Assembly: GCA_003049465.1 (NCBI GenBank)
Contig: PYSS01000006.1
Coordinates: forward strand, 412,818 to 476,817
Length of the DNA stretch: 64,000 nt
Direction: 5' to 3'
Origin: Magnaporthiopsis rhizophila
Taxonomy: Eukaryota; Ascomycota; Sordariomycetes; Magnaporthales; Magnaporthaceae
The notes beneath the pieces are model-generated. The model was given only the letters and a program-made list of their open reading frames with translations, ran no database searches and was not told where the DNA came from. Below are positions 1-13,133 of the stretch, in pieces (position 1 is the first letter of the stretch; each line of letters opens with the position of its first letter). The position numbers and the translations under genes are program-made.

Positions 1-3000
1 GGGTCATCCCGTAGATGTCCTGGTGGAGGGCGTCGAGGCCGCGGTCCAGCAGACAATCGAGGATGGCTTCGCGTCCAGACTCGGCGTTGCAGACGTGGCC
101 CAGCAGGCTGCGGCCAACGTCGTCCAGGATGAGGTGGTCGGCCCCGCGGTTGAACAGTAGCTCGAGGCAGTCGAGATTTCCGTGGGCGCAGGCAACGTGG
201 ACCACGGATAGGCCCTGACGCAGGGTTTTTGCACTCCAGTCCGCTCCGCGATCCAGTAAGAGCTCCAGGCAATCGAGCTTGCCACACTCAGCAGCCAGGT
301 GGGCTGCGGTCCAGCCTTGGCCCGTTCTTGCCATGACGTCCGCTCCTCTATCCAGCAGAAGCTCCAGGCAGTCGCGTTCGCCTTCCTGGGCAGCAAGGTG
401 GGCTGCGGTCCATTCTTGGTTCGTTATTGCCGTGAAATCTGCTCCACCGTCGAGCAGGAGCTCCAAGCAGTCAATGCACCCACCCATAGCTGCAAAGTGA
501 GTTGCCGTGAGGTCATCTTCCATCCTCGCGTCGAGTGTCACCCCCTTGTCTATCAACAACTTCAGGCAATCGACTTGGCCGCTCGCAACGGCTAGGTGAA
601 TCGCGGTGAGGCCGTTTGCGAGCTCCGCGGCAGCATCTACTCCGTTGGTAAAGAGAAACTCCAAGCAGTCAACGTGTCCATTATCGACTGCCATGTGAAC
701 CGCGTTATAGCCCTTCTGACCTATCGCGGTGCAATCCGCTCCTGCTTCCAGTAGGAGCTTTAGGCAGTCCAGATGTCCGTCAAGGGCCGTCATCAAAAAC
801 GGGGTGTTTCCATTTGTGTTTTTCACGTCGCAGGCGGCCCCAGCTCTCAACAAGAGCTTCAAGCAGTCCAGGTCCCCCTTCTTGGCTGCGAACAAAGCTG
901 GAGTGTTAGAATTATCGTCTTTGGTGTTGATGTCTGCTCCAGCATCCACAAGGAGCTTTACGCAGTTGATATCTCCACCGCCACAGGCGTACACGATTGG
1001 TGTTTGACCGCGGCAGTTTTTTGCTGATATATCGACGCCCAAGTCGATCAGATACTGCAGACAGTCTGCATTCCCTTTGTGGGCAGCCGAGTGTGCGGGG
1101 GTGTTGAGACTACGGCTTATGGCCATGGGATCGGCTCCTTTCTCGATCAGGAGCTTCAAGCAGTCTATGTACCCTCGGTCGCTGGCAAGATGGACTGCAG
1201 AGTTTTGCTTTGAATCGACGTCCGCCACGCTCGCCCCAGAGTTCAATAGTATCTCCACACACTCAGTAGCCCCATTGGCAGTTGCGAGAAGAAGTGGGGA
1301 TCCTCCGGCGTTGGTTTTGACGTTAATATCCGCTCCGTGTTCCAGAAGAAGACTCAGGCAGGCGCTACTGCCAGACGCCGCGGCGGCGTGACCCGCATCC
1401 CAGCCCTGACTGTTTTTGGTGCTGAGGTCGGCTCCTCGTGCCAGGAGTAGGCTCGCAGAGGCGACATGGGCAGCACGCGCCGCCGCAATTAGTGGTGTGT
1501 CGCCCTCTGATCCCGGCGCGTCGATATTTGCCCCTCTGTCTATCAGCCCCTGCAACCACTCCGTATTGCCATGCTCCGCGGCAAGCTCGAGCGCAGTCTC
1601 CCCCGATTTCGCTTTTGCCTCGAGATCAGCTCCCAGATCAAGAAGAAGCTCTGTCGCGCTTCCTGCAAATCTGCTCGCAGAGTTTGCTCCAATTATCGAT
1701 TCGTGAAGGAGTGTCCACCCGTTGGTCGTGGGTATGTTGACCTCCAACCGGCCAATGCTGAGCGCTTTGTCAAGCAGTGGTCTCCAAATGTCCTGGCCTG
1801 CTGCCAGGGCGTAGTGGAGCGCCAGGGCGCCGGACTCAGTACGCTTGGTGACGTCTGCCCCTCGGTCCAAAAGCAAGGCGGCAACACCATCGCTTTGACC
1901 AATGCACGCCGAGTGCAGTGCGGTTTCGGCCCGCTTGTTTGTCGCTGTGACCTCAGCACCCCGGTCGAGCAGGAGCCGCGCGAGCTCGATGTGACCTCCC
2001 ATCGCAGCCGAATGCAAAGGCGTGCAACTGTCCACCTCCGTTTGAACCTGCTTCGCCCCGGCATCCAACAGCTGCCTCGCTTCCGCCAGACGGCCCATGT
2101 ACGTAGCTACCATTAGTGCTGTGTCGCCGTTGGTGGTAGTCCGGGCATTAACGTCAGCTCCACATTCGACGAGCAGCTTGACCAGAGATTCGCCTCCGCC
2201 CTCCCTCATAGCCGCGATATGCAGTGCGGTCCATCCATTCTCGGTCGCTCTGCTGACGGGAATCTTAACGTCTGTGATCATGTACTGCAGAGCGCCGTGG
2301 CCTATCCAGGCGGCGAAGCATAGGGGATTATCGCTTATCATGCCCTGGCCGCTGTCGTTCTCTCCTGGCGACTCCTCTTCCCACAGTGCTGCGATATTGG
2401 ATGCCGATCGAGGCTGTCGAAGTAGCCTCCAGATATGTGGGTGAAGGAAGGACCAGATGCCGTTGCGTGGGTCGAGGATCCTGTTCACCAGGTTGGCAAT
2501 CACTGGCGGCACACCCAGCCTGTCAGACTGCCGCGCCAGCGCACCTAGCATGTCCACGGCCAAAGGAATAAGTGCACGAGATATCTCCGTCTCTCCCAGC
2601 GAGAGCCTCTCATCCCATACACGTCTCGCAGCAAGATAGCGAAGTGATAGGGTTGTGAGGTGGCGTGTGTGGACCAGTTCTTTGGAAGCGCTGAGGCGTC
2701 TGTCGGCCGGGCGAAGACCCTCACGGAGGGGCAGCCGGCTCAAGAGGTACTGAAGCACGGAGAAGTGCACAATGTGCACCGTGGCATCGCTGAGCGACGG
2801 GCTGGGGTCCTCCTGGGTCGCATCTGCCTTTCGTCGGACTTCAACCAGAGATCCACACAGATCGACAATGCCGCTGCGGACATAGGGTTCGTCGATGTCA
2901 TCTGGAAGGTCGTCTTCGTGGAGCTCATCATAGTCGCCGTCGTCGTCATCGTCAGAGCCATCGTCATTGTCATCGTCGTCGTTGTCGTCGGGAATCGTCA

Positions 3001-4824
3001 AAGCCTCGGTAAGCTCCAGTACCGTCAGTGGGCGGGGCGCAAAGGCCACCCACCGCAGGATCGAGAAAGCCCGATGCTGGTCCCGCCCAGCTATTATCCT
3101 GCTCCAATTGCGGTCGTACAAGCTTCCAATGGCGGTGGGAGCTTTATCGACCATTTGGAGGAGCTTCCGCTTGTTTTTGTCCTCGGAAAGATCGTTTTCG
3201 ATCATCTTTATCCACAGAAACATGCCGTCGGATTTGGCAAGCATTTTTTCAGCAAGCTCTGACCGCTGCTCCTTGCTTTTGTTCGGTAGCCTCCTATCCA
3301 CGACCGCCTCCGATAACCCAGATGCATCCAGGCGGACATCCCCTGGCTGGATTGGAATCTCGGCCGCCCATATATGGGATTTGGAGACGATTTGCGAAGC
3401 GAAGGACGTATCAAGGTATGCTTCCTTGCGACTGACCAGCAGGACGCGAGTGTTTGTGTTTTCGGTGATTTCCGCGAAGGTGCCGAAGAATCCCACAGCC
3501 GAGTTTCGATCTCTCTCGTCCGCACGGGAGGAGATATCAGGCCAAGCGGATTCGTCGAGGCCGTCGACAATGAGCGTGCAGCCATCTATAGTGCTGCGAA
3601 GCACATCGCTCAAAACCTTGACAACCTCGTCCTCGCCGGCAGTCGCCGACGCTTTCATCTCCCAGTGCCCACGAGCAACCCCAAGCGCATCGTTGTGCTG
3701 CGACACGATCTGATGGAGCCAGGACCTGACGACTGTAAAGGGATCGCGCTCCCTGCGGGTATGCGAGTCCGAAGACATGAAATAATACGCGACAGGACCC
3801 CCGCTACCAAGCTCTAACGCGCGTTCAATGATCTTCGCGCTGAGGATAGTTTTGCCGTATCCTGCTGGACCGCTAATCCAGAGAAACTTCGGCCGGGCAG
3901 TCGGTAGGAGGGTCTTGGACTGCCAGTCGAGAAAGACCTTGCGTTCAAAGATCCATTCGCAGGTCTGGTCAAGCCTTCTTCGGCGCGAGCGGTCATACAA
4001 GTCGACTGTCCATGGGGCCTCAAGCCATGCCTTGACCTCAGCACGGACGTCGCCTGCGATCTATTGATTAGCAGGGGACTTCTGCAGTTCGTAGTTCGTA
4101 CCCATAAGGTTCTTGCAAGAAGATCCTAGGCTGACAAAGGTGTTAATCATGGAGAGACCCTGGAGTCACACTTACTGTCTCGCTGCTTCTCTAAACATTC
4201 CAATGCCCTTCGCAGCTCTGAGTCGGAGATAGGGACTACTTTACACAGACGCTCGATCAGGACGCCCAGCTGATCGAGCTTGGGCGCAACTCGGGCCTGG
4301 CCTCGAAGTGCCCAGCCCAGTTTGGCCATCTTCGAAGACCTGCCTTTTGCTGAGCCCTCACCAGCAGGGGCCAGTTCTCCAGTATCGAAATCACCGGCTG
4401 GAGCCCTACGGAGGCCTGCGGCGGCAAAATCACCTGTGGGCGCACGCCGAAGGCCTCCAGCGACGGGAGCGAAGCCACCTGTCGGCACCGCGCCGATTGA
4501 CTTGGGTTCTGTATGTGTAGAAGCAAGGTTTTTGAAAGAGCCATCGACCTTCAGGCATATGTCGCGGATGTTGTTCAGAATTTCGACGACCAGAGCGGCA
4601 ATCGCGGGGTCATTCAGGGATTCGTGGTGAGTCGGCAACAGCACGCCGTCCTCGATGCCGACCTCTCTGCCCCACTGCGCGAGCAGAAGCTTCTCGGTGT
4701 CGAACCGGGCCATGGCCGCTCGGGAGCTGACGCCTGAGTCCTTGATTGCGTCGACCCTCTCGACGATCTGGAGGCAGGTGCCGAAAAGACCGGCGACAGC
4801 TGTAGCAGCGCCGAAGGCTTCCAT
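1..4824 (-). CDS. HeLo-NACHT-ankyrin NLR-like protein (3' end outside window)
   Basis: Two exons are supported: 4824..4176 and 4053..<1, with a 122-base intron (GTAAGT ... ATCGCAG) and matching phase. The N-terminus (residues ~1-100, containing FDTEKLLLAQWGREVGI) matches the HeLo prion-inhibition/propagation domain of HET-S-type cell-death proteins. A Gly/Ala/Pro-rich stretch repeating LRRAPxGDF follows. Exon 2 opens with a NACHT NTPase: Walker A is GPAGYGKTIL (complement of ~3845-3875) and a Walker B-like LIVDGLDESAW lies near 3560. The winged/helical part carries a long Asp-rich run (about 2880-3000). From ~2300 to the window edge there are roughly two dozen ankyrin repeats, many ending DCLELLLDRGAD. 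Family knowledge: such STAND proteins act in fungal non-self recognition, with the repeats as sensor and HeLo as membrane-targeting effector. The frame is still open at base 1, so about 1567 residues are visible and the C-terminus is missing. Function in this organism is inferred. Confidence 0.9.
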
Positions 4825-6571
4825 TTTCGTGTTGCTAAGATACCCGCAAGACAGGAGGCAGCTTTGGGAGCTCGAGGTGACTGTGGGAGATAGGAAGAAG
4901 AATGGGAAACCGGCGGGGGAAATGAGGAAGGGCTGAACCGTGGCTACCTACGCACAGAGAAAATCACGGCGGGGCCTCCAGTCAGGAGAGCCGCATGGAC
5001 GCGCAATTGGCCCATCGTCTAGGTGTAGTGGCAGGACTGGTGGTTGGGTGTCGCAGCCAGCAACTGCATGCATATTCGGCCCCCAGCAAGGACCGACTTG
5101 GGGGCGAATCGAGCCTTACTGCCTTGGCAGGAGCCAACCAAAGGAAGACCCTTCCAGGAGGCAAATCAGGGTCAAAATGGCATCAATTGATCAAACTAAC
5201 AACATTGAATAATCCCCATATATCAGTGGTACCGTTCTTCCCCTTGAGGCTTTTCACCATTTTCTGCCGTCATAATCAAGTCGGCCGTGTCCAAAGCCTC
5301 AAACCTCCTTGGTCGAACCACAAGGCCCTCACAGGAAATTTTCGTTCCCACAACGGGATAGAAATGCGCCCCCCGTCGTGGCTGTAGACACTCCTCCAAT
5401 TACGGCCAGCATGGGCTTGACGGAATCTTGGCGCGTGTCTGATCCCTTGAAGCTGGGCGGGTACACCTGATATTTTCAAATTAAAACGCCCAGCTTTTTG
5501 CACATCCTTTCCGTACACTGTTGCAGATAAAGGACATAAAGGTTAGCAACAATTTCACAAGGGTTGCAAATACACTGAAAGGGAACACAGCGGGATCCAT
5601 TCACGGCCTTGGAGTCCGTTCCCTGTGGCAACATTTCCGGGAGAGGTGGACGGGAACAGAACGTCGTTCTTCCTGTACTGGGCGTGGAAACATCATGTCG
5701 GCAGCCGCCTTGCTGGAAGATTCACTATAAAAAGGCTGTAAAATCACAAAAAGAAACTTGTTTTATGGTCGACAACGACAGGATTAACCTGTAAGGGCGA
5801 ACCCATGTGCAATATGGAGGTGAGAAGTTCCGGGTCCGTTTGAGTCGCGCAAGGTGCTGATTCCCACTCCATCGTAACTGAAGACAGAATACTTACTACG
5901 AGGTACGTACCGAGGTAGGGATCTAGGTGTTTATAAAAGGGCGTAGAGCCTAGTCATTGCGGCGGATGCTCGGCCCAGCGCATGCCGAGTCCCCTGGAAC
6001 CGCCGCGTGACCAGACCATGCCTGAGGCGATCTCAGCGCGCTTTCAAGTGCGGACAACGGAGGACGGGACAGTGTGGGCATTGTGGATGAGGTCACGTTA
6101 TTAAACAGGTTGGAGGATGGTAAAACCCACTGCAGCAGTTCCCTCATCACCCCGTTAGCACAGGTCGCAGGCGGCGGGGGCTCAGCCAAGCATTTAACCT
6201 AGATTTTACGTCTTTTTCTCTTTCATCCCTCATGCATTGCCAAGCCCATGCCCCGGTTGAACTGTGGCAAAGTATTCCCGCAAAAGCCAACACTTCTCGC
6301 CCCTCCTAAAGGCCAGCAACTGTTGGTTGCGAAAAAACACACCGGCATCACAAATGGACATTTGGGTAAAACGGTTGTTATTTGCACTTTAATGTATTGA
6401 ATTTCATGTGAAATTCAAACCACCAAATGTTGTCTGTTACAAAGAATGATAAAAGTGCAGTACTTGTTCTAATAAGTGGTCCGGTGTTAGGGGTGGTGAT
6501 GCAATAGTTTGAACTTGGCACATCGGTTGAAAAGTCCTAGTCCGCTTAGACCTCCTGTCCTCGGCGGGCGT
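4825..6571. other. Intergenic spacer
   Basis: No reading frame here has family-like content. A good TATA motif (TATAAAAG, 5933-5940, plus strand) has no convincing gene after it. About 6340-6470 is locally AT-rich and may be degraded repeat DNA. Confidence 0.6.
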
Positions 6572-7070
6572 TTAGGCGTTTCCACCGCAGCAGTCGTTGG
6601 GCGTAGACCCATTTCCACAAAAGTTGCTGCTGGCGGGCTGGCAGCGGCGGCCCGGGATGGTGGGGTCGCCGGGACAGAACTCGTCCAGCGCGAGAGTGGT
6701 AGGGTCGCGGCACTGATAAGGACGTTAGCTGGCTGATATGTGTTCAAGGGCAACTGGACGACGGCTGATGTACGTACGAAGAAGAGGCTGTTGAACTGAT
6801 GGTTGCTATCAGTGGGGAGGCCACGCTCCTGCAAGGCCCTGTTGACTCGGCCAGTCCAAAGCTGCTGGTCTGGATTTATTATGAGTGTTAACAGCTGTGA
6901 ACGTGACAGTAACCTGGACAAGATGTGTGTAAAGCAGGTTACGCACTGGGACCCTGCAGAAGGGAGAAGCCGCAATAGAACTGCCCGGGGACGCAGGTGG
7001 TGCCGACTTGAGCGGTAGCCTGTCCAGCCAGGGCGGCGGTGGCGGCAGCGAAGATGGCGATCTTGACCAT
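6572..7070 (-). CDS. Small secreted cysteine-rich protein
   Basis: Three exons fit splice signals and phase: 7070..6947, 6869..6778 and 6712..6572. The introns are GTGCGT..CCAG (77 bases) and GTACGT..TCAG (65 bases); the second has a GCTAAC branch site. The product is 118 residues. It starts MVKIAIFAAATAALAGQATA, a clear signal peptide. The mature part has about 98 residues and eight Cys: two near the start (TTCVPGQFYCG) and six in the last exon, ending NDCCGGNA. No catalytic domain is visible. Size, secretion signal and Cys content fit effector-like or cell-wall small secreted proteins of ascomycetes. The particular family is not recognised. A TATA box sits ~130 bases upstream. The first splice donor could also be the GTAACC just downstream, which would change the phase, so the middle exon is less certain than the other two. 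Confidence 0.75.
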
Positions 7071-7197
7071 GATGATTGATGTGGGGATGGTTGTGATGTT
7101 GAAAGATTGTTTTGGCAATGGATACAACAATGTGGCTTTGAGAGCTCTGGCCTGGTGTAGAGTCGTGATATCTCGGACTGGGAGAGACGAGCCCACC

Positions 7198-7205
7198 CTT
7201 TTATA
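7198..7205 (-). promoter_or_regulatory. TATA box of the small secreted protein gene
   Basis: On the minus strand this reads TATAAAAG, about 130 bases before the start codon at 7070. Confidence 0.55.
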
Positions 7206-10200
7206 CACGCGAGAACCGCCCAGACAGGCTGCAGTCCCTCAACCTGAGCTTGCTAGTTTTGGGCACTTTGAGCATGAGTGTCTTGTGGCGTCTTGCTGAC
7301 CACCATCCACCTGTATGACAACTGCTTGGTAAGATCGAAGGGCCCGGTGAGGAGGCCGACAGCCTTCATGTCCGGGAGGCAGATAGTCTGTGACTTCTTC
7401 GTTGTGGATGGCATCAAGGATTGAAACCAGGCTAGTTGACAAGCGTGATAGGGAAGGCTCATCCATATCGTCATATGTAAGAAAATAAGACTTCTTTTGG
7501 AAATAAGATGGGAGGCCTAAGGCTTCCTAGGATGGTATTACGCCGAGCTCTCATTGCCACTTATAACCACGCCAGCTAAGGGTCCGGAGGTCAGCGGTGA
7601 AGGGGTTCAACCTTGGCGTGGGCTGGGAGGGCCGTGAAGTGTGTGAGAGGAGGACTTATCTGCTTTATCGGTGAAATTACGCCGATATCCCATCACCCTA
7701 CATGAGGCTAGGGCGTCCCCGTGGCGGTTTAGATGAGCAATGTGGGAGATCGGAATAATATTTCATATTCCTTCTCTTCTGGTGTAACATTGCCACAACC
7801 TAGGAAGGGCTTTTGGCCAAGTATGTTTGGATTTGAAAATTAATTAGGGGTGCAAATTGCAGGCTGGCTTTCATATTCAACGTTTCCACCTATCGCGCGT
7901 GGGCGAGCAACATGCACCAGATAGGACGGAAATGTATATCCTCGGGTATTTGGCATGGAAGATCTGTTCTGGTAGCAACCTGGCACGTGGGTTGCCGGCG
8001 TGGGATGGGTATGACGTAGATCTCTCACGTCAGTAGTTTTCGTCCTCTCCACGCAGTTAGGCCTACTCTTCCTCGCTACCGAACTTTTCTGCTCGAGAGC
8101 CTCCTTCTTCGGCCAATAGCGATGCTTCCCGAGCCTTGGAAATCTTGACCGAGCCGAAAAGTAAGCCACATCATGTTCCTGTGGTGCAGTTACTCAGCGA
8201 CGGTCCGCTCACTATCTTGTAACGGGGAAGGTGGCCGGCTGACCGAGCCGACGGATGATATGCCTGGGATGGTCACCTGTGATGTAAAATCGGGCTGCCA
8301 ATGGTGGGGCAAATTCACACCCGATTCGTGATATCTTCCCGAGTGAACCGAATCGGGCCTTGTCATGGTGGCATACGTGGATGCGAGCAATAATCACACG
8401 ATGTGAATTTGGATCTCATGCTCGATATCTCTCGCCACTGCTGCCGTGACCTCTCCGTAAAGGTGCGCAATTTTCACCGCCGAGCGGACGAAATATCTTC
8501 AAATGGGTCAGCGGCTGACTGGGAAGGTGGAAAGACAGGCGTTGTACCGTCGTCACATACCTAGAAACAATGGAGTGCGAGGGCCTCGAAATTTGTAATT
8601 GGAATCCGTGGCTAGGAGATCTTTGGCAGCCGAAAAGGCCGGCCGGCGCCGGTATTGCAAAGAACCTGGCCAAATCCACGCCGTTTGATTGGCGGAGTTT
8701 GGATCCATCGTGCATGTTCTGCTCTGTTTCAACGTGCCCGTTGCTCTTTCGGGTGGGAGCGCGAGGCAACCGATGGCGCACGTTCTGTTCTCTCGGCTCG
8801 GCAGGCCCTGCTGCGCCAGGGCAGTGCGCGGTCGGCTGCGGCCGGCCGCAAGACCAGCCAGGAGCTGCAGGTGGTGTGCTGCTTCGGTTCCATGCACCTG
8901 GCGTAGTGGTTGCCTGGACGAAAACCGTCGCGTCGACGCGTTCCTATATGCTTAAGCGAGGTAGGGTTCCCCCGGGCGTTGATTTGTTATTTCGACCAGC
9001 AGGATGAAGGAAGCATTGTTTCTTCTTTGTTAGGATCAATAGAGCCGAGACTGGCTGGCCGACGCTGCGGGTGGGTGGCATTATTGGCCGCAGTCAGCAG
9101 AGGGTTCACCATGGGAGATTGGATCCCTAAGATGAGGGTGCATGGAGTCTGCTCAGTCTGGACCCGGGTGTATGGAGTCGATTACGGCGGGGACGCGGCG
9201 CGGTGATCCAGCCCGACGGCGCATAAGAAGCATAGGAGCCTTTCCAGTAGCTCTCGGAAAGAATCGGCTTCCACCATTGATGGCAAAGGCGGCGGAGCGC
9301 GCAGCGACAGCAGTTTGTCGCCTTTGGCCGTGGCTCCACTGGGGCCCACTCGCGGTGTATTTTCGGGGCTTCCCCGCGGGGTGGGATTTCTCCCAGAGCC
9401 ATCATGTTCCCTTCACGCGATTAATTTCCCCGACGCAGAGGGTGCTGTTGGTCCTCCCTTGCGTCCACCGCCTTTATGCTGGAATTTTGCCCTAATATGT
9501 TCTCCAAACGAACCCTGCCGAATTCAATAAACGATATCCAGGAGCCAACGATGGAGCTGCAGACCAACAACCGCCAAGACCCAACCTTCTGCAAGCAACC
9601 CATTGCCACTCTTCCCGTTCGTTGGTACAGAATCACCGAGGGGACATTGGCACAAACAGGCGACGTCGGCCCCTCGTCGGTGCAGGAGGGCCCCCTTTAT
9701 GTTTTGAGGACGCGCATGCGTACACCACCCGAGCTGCACCCATTTCTGCAAGCGGGCTAATTCTGGACTGCCTGCAACCTCGAGTCCGCTTTGCGTCTCT
9801 CTCGGCTAAAGGCCTCTCACCTCACGCCACAGGGTCTCCGTCGGTCCCGAGTTTTTCGATGGTCAACATGGGAGGCTTTCGCAGCAAGGAAGATGGAGGC
9901 GTCGGCGCAGCATACGTACACCCAACGCCACGAAACTGGCAGTCACCATTCCCTTTTCTGGAACACGGGGAACCCCTTGAGAGGACCCCTGATCGTTCGA
10001 GTCTCCTTGGTGTCCACATTGTCCCTGTGACTATTTGGCGTGGCCCGAATCCGCCATCCCGCAGCGATGATCGTGGACGAGAAGGAGCCGACCAGCCAAT
10101 TACGGGGAAAAGACAGGCAGCCAGGAGATGGAGGAGATTGGTGGCGTCATGGGCGGGCAACCCACCGATGCTGACAGGGGCAAGAGGAGTTGTGACAGGC

Positions 10201-11006
10201 TCGTTCGAACCAAACATTGCTAAAAAGTGGCAGTGGCTGCTGCAATGAGCCAACGCCAGGGTCCAGATCCCTCCACATCTTCTGCTGCATTCACCAGTGT
10301 TGCAAACCGAAACGACTTCTATTGACAGCTGGATATGTAGCCGGGACACCGATGTCATGGTGCGCGAACTGCGCAAACCGCACGACGGGGTTCGTGCCGG
10401 CAGCCCGAGGCATTGTTTGGCCGCTCCAGGGTGAATCCCTCCTGTCGGGCATAGCTGTTGCTACAGTTGGCTAACCCTTTTTCCCTTGTCCATGAACCCG
10501 CAGTTCCTTTTATGGCAACGGGATTTTGCCGGACCAACACACCCTAGAGCCATATTTGGCCGCAGTCATCAGACCTAAATCAAAGGCATTGATTGCACCC
10601 ACACCCTCTTGGCCGAACCCATCCACCGGGCCAATCGCCGGACTGTGCCTCACGTCCTCCTCGAGCCAGGATTCCTGCGGGACCCGATTGAAGATGCCGC
10701 CCCTCGAGAATGAATCCGACCGGCCGCCGGCAGTGTCAATGCAGGATTGCCATAACCGAATCCAGACTCCATTCCGTTATATCATGTTACTATCCCCATC
10801 CCTGCGCGAGTACGGTCTGGGGAACCTTGGGCTGGCCGAATGAATCAAACGCAGCCAATGTGTCCACTGCATCGAGATCTCCCACTCGGAGCGAGAAAGC
10901 CGAGGACAGCGCCACCGCAGGCCTGATACCGCGACAGCACCGGACATCAACCACAACCTCACAGTGCCCACCAACTCCCGCGCGCCTCGTCCTGCTGTAG
11001 CACAAG
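7206..11006. other. Long gene-poor spacer
   Basis: I read both strands and found no frame with domain-like content. The open frames here (for instance 9622-10248 plus) are rich in Arg, Pro and Ser without pattern, as expected of GC-rich non-coding DNA. No RNA gene or repeat array was recognised. Confidence 0.6.
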
Positions 11007-12960
11007 ATGGATCCGATACTGTTCCTCCTGGTTCGCGCAGCAAACGTTGACCACGTCGACGACAACGAGCCTCTGCCGGCGGGTATTGCCGGCCAGGACA
11101 AAGGACCGGGCATCATCGTTACAATCTTGTGCCTTACATCCATCACGACACTTTTCGTCATCGCGCGCCTCTACACCCGGGCGCATGTGCTGCGCGCCGC
11201 ACACCTCGACGACTGGCTCATCGTAGTCTCCATGGCTTGCACTTGGGTGGCCGCCGGCTTCTCCGTCGTTGCCAACCTCAAGGGGGCCGGCCGACACGTA
11301 CGCGCGCTAAAACAGCAGCAGCTCCACGATGCCATCTTCTTCGTCATGACTGGCTTCGTGCCTAGCCTTTTGTCGTTCGCTTTCCCCAAGCTCGCCATCG
11401 TGGCGCTTCTCACACGTCTTATGAACCCGAGCCGTATTCACAAACGATTTCTGTGGGCGCTTGCCGGCTCGTGCTTCCTGGTGTTGTGCACAAACATCTT
11501 CGTCGAGTTTGCGCAGTGCAACCCCGTGTCGGCCCTATGGGACAAAAGCATCAAGAAGGCCGACAAGAGTTGTTGGGACCCCCGAGTGAACCTGTACACT
11601 GCATACTTTGCCGGAGGTGAGCACGGCCTATGAGAGCAAACCACGCGCTGCTTCCGCGTGGCTTTCGCGTGGCACCACTGACACTTCTGGTTCGAAGCCT
11701 ACTCCGCTTTCGTCGACATGTACCTTGCCATCTACCCAACCATCGTTCTTTTCAGGCTTCAAAGCTTATCATGGAGGAAGAAAGCAGCGCTAAGTATAGC
11801 GCTTGGCCTTGGCGTCTTGTAGGCTAGCATGGGATTGCTTCCACTCTTGCCCCCACCGGATTTTCTGACCGATCTCGGATCACAGCGCCGCCATTGTCGC
11901 GATTTATAAGTGCACTTTCCTCCCAGCGTTGGGAAGCAGAGATTATACTTGTAAGACAAGCTTCTACGATGCAATTCCGGACCGATGGGCGGGCATTGAT
12001 TCTCACCTGGCGGCCACAGATGACACGGCAGAACTTGTCGCTTGGACAAAGTAGGTTCGCTCAGCTCCCTGCTGTATACCACCGAGACAAGCTAACGCGC
12101 AAGCCAGCGTCGAGAGCAATACTTTAATCATGGCGACTTGCATTCCCGTCCTCCGGCCACTCGTCGATCGGATTTTCGGCCGACGCCTTCTTGGTGGCCA
12201 TAGCGATCCAAGCCGCCCGGACTATGGGGGTGGCTACCATGCGCACCACGACGACAAGGCCTACACTCTAGGCCGCTCGGGTGCCCGACAGTCCTGGAAC
12301 AAGGGCTCTCCAACGGCTGCCGACGATCATGAACTGGCCATCAGCCCGGTTCATGCAAAGCCTAGGAGCAGCGTCCGCTCTACCGCCGTGACCGCCACCC
12401 CCGAGCACAGGCGAACTCCTCCGGCCGCCGCCCACTACTACGCCGGCGCCGTCAAGAACCCGAAACGATTCATCAAGCGCAGTGACACGGCGCCAGAAAT
12501 GGACAGTGCGGACTTGGGCACCAAGAGTTCCAACAAGTCGGCAAGTCAGGAGAGCATACTTCAGCTCGGCAGGGCCATAACCACTCCGGGAACCACGGTC
12601 GCGCTAGGCCCGGGCTTCCACCAGCACCAGCACAAGGGATCTGCCGGGGCTAGAGTGCTGACCATAACCAGCCAGGCAGGAGCGGGCATCACCCCAAGGT
12701 CTGGTAGCACGATGGGCAACAACGACGATGGTGCCGACAGCATTGTGCTTCCCATCATGACGCCTCCAAGAGGTCAGATCGTGCGGACGGACGTTGTCAC
12801 GGTCAGCTACGATGACGCCAGGTCGTCGAGGAGCGAGGGCGACGATGGCCACTCGCCACCCGACGGCTCTGGGATCATCGGCGGCCGCGGTCGGAGGAGC
12901 AGCAGCGATGCCGCGAGGAGTGACGGCAGGCTTTGGTGGCCAAGGCCTCAAAATGCTTGA
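11007..12960 (+). CDS. Fungal rhodopsin-domain (PTH11/SAT4-like) seven-helix membrane protein
   Basis: Four exons: 11007..11616, 11698..11818, 11886..12050 and 12108..12960. All introns are GT..AG with compatible phases, giving 582 residues. The first ~300 residues hold seven hydrophobic segments. The family motifs are HLDDWLIVVSM after helix 2, the AYSAFVDMYLAIYP helix, and WTNVESNTLIMATCIPVLRP before the last helix, typical of Pfam Fung_rhodopsin (PF20684). The remaining ~260 residues are a polar Ser/Gly/His-rich cytoplasmic tail with no domain. Family knowledge: these plasma-membrane proteins resemble GPCRs (Pth11 type), and most have no known ligand. It is not part of an obvious cluster and its neighbour across a short gap is convergent. 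The family call is firm and the biological role is unknown. Confidence 0.88.
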
Positions 12961-13133
12961 GCTCGGTACAGGGTCTCTTTTGTTTCTATATACTAGGTAG
13001 CCTGGCGTTTCTTCCAAGGAAAATTTCATCGTCTGCTCGTCTTCAGAATCACACATCGTTACATCCCAAAGCCCGTAGCCCTTAGGCCTGCTTGCACCTC
13101 CATTTCACCGCCAGTGCGGCAGTCCCCCTGTCA

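Noticed and set aside
9622..10248. 208-codon open frame
   Set aside because: Compositionally random, no motif, overlaps several equal-length frames on both strands.
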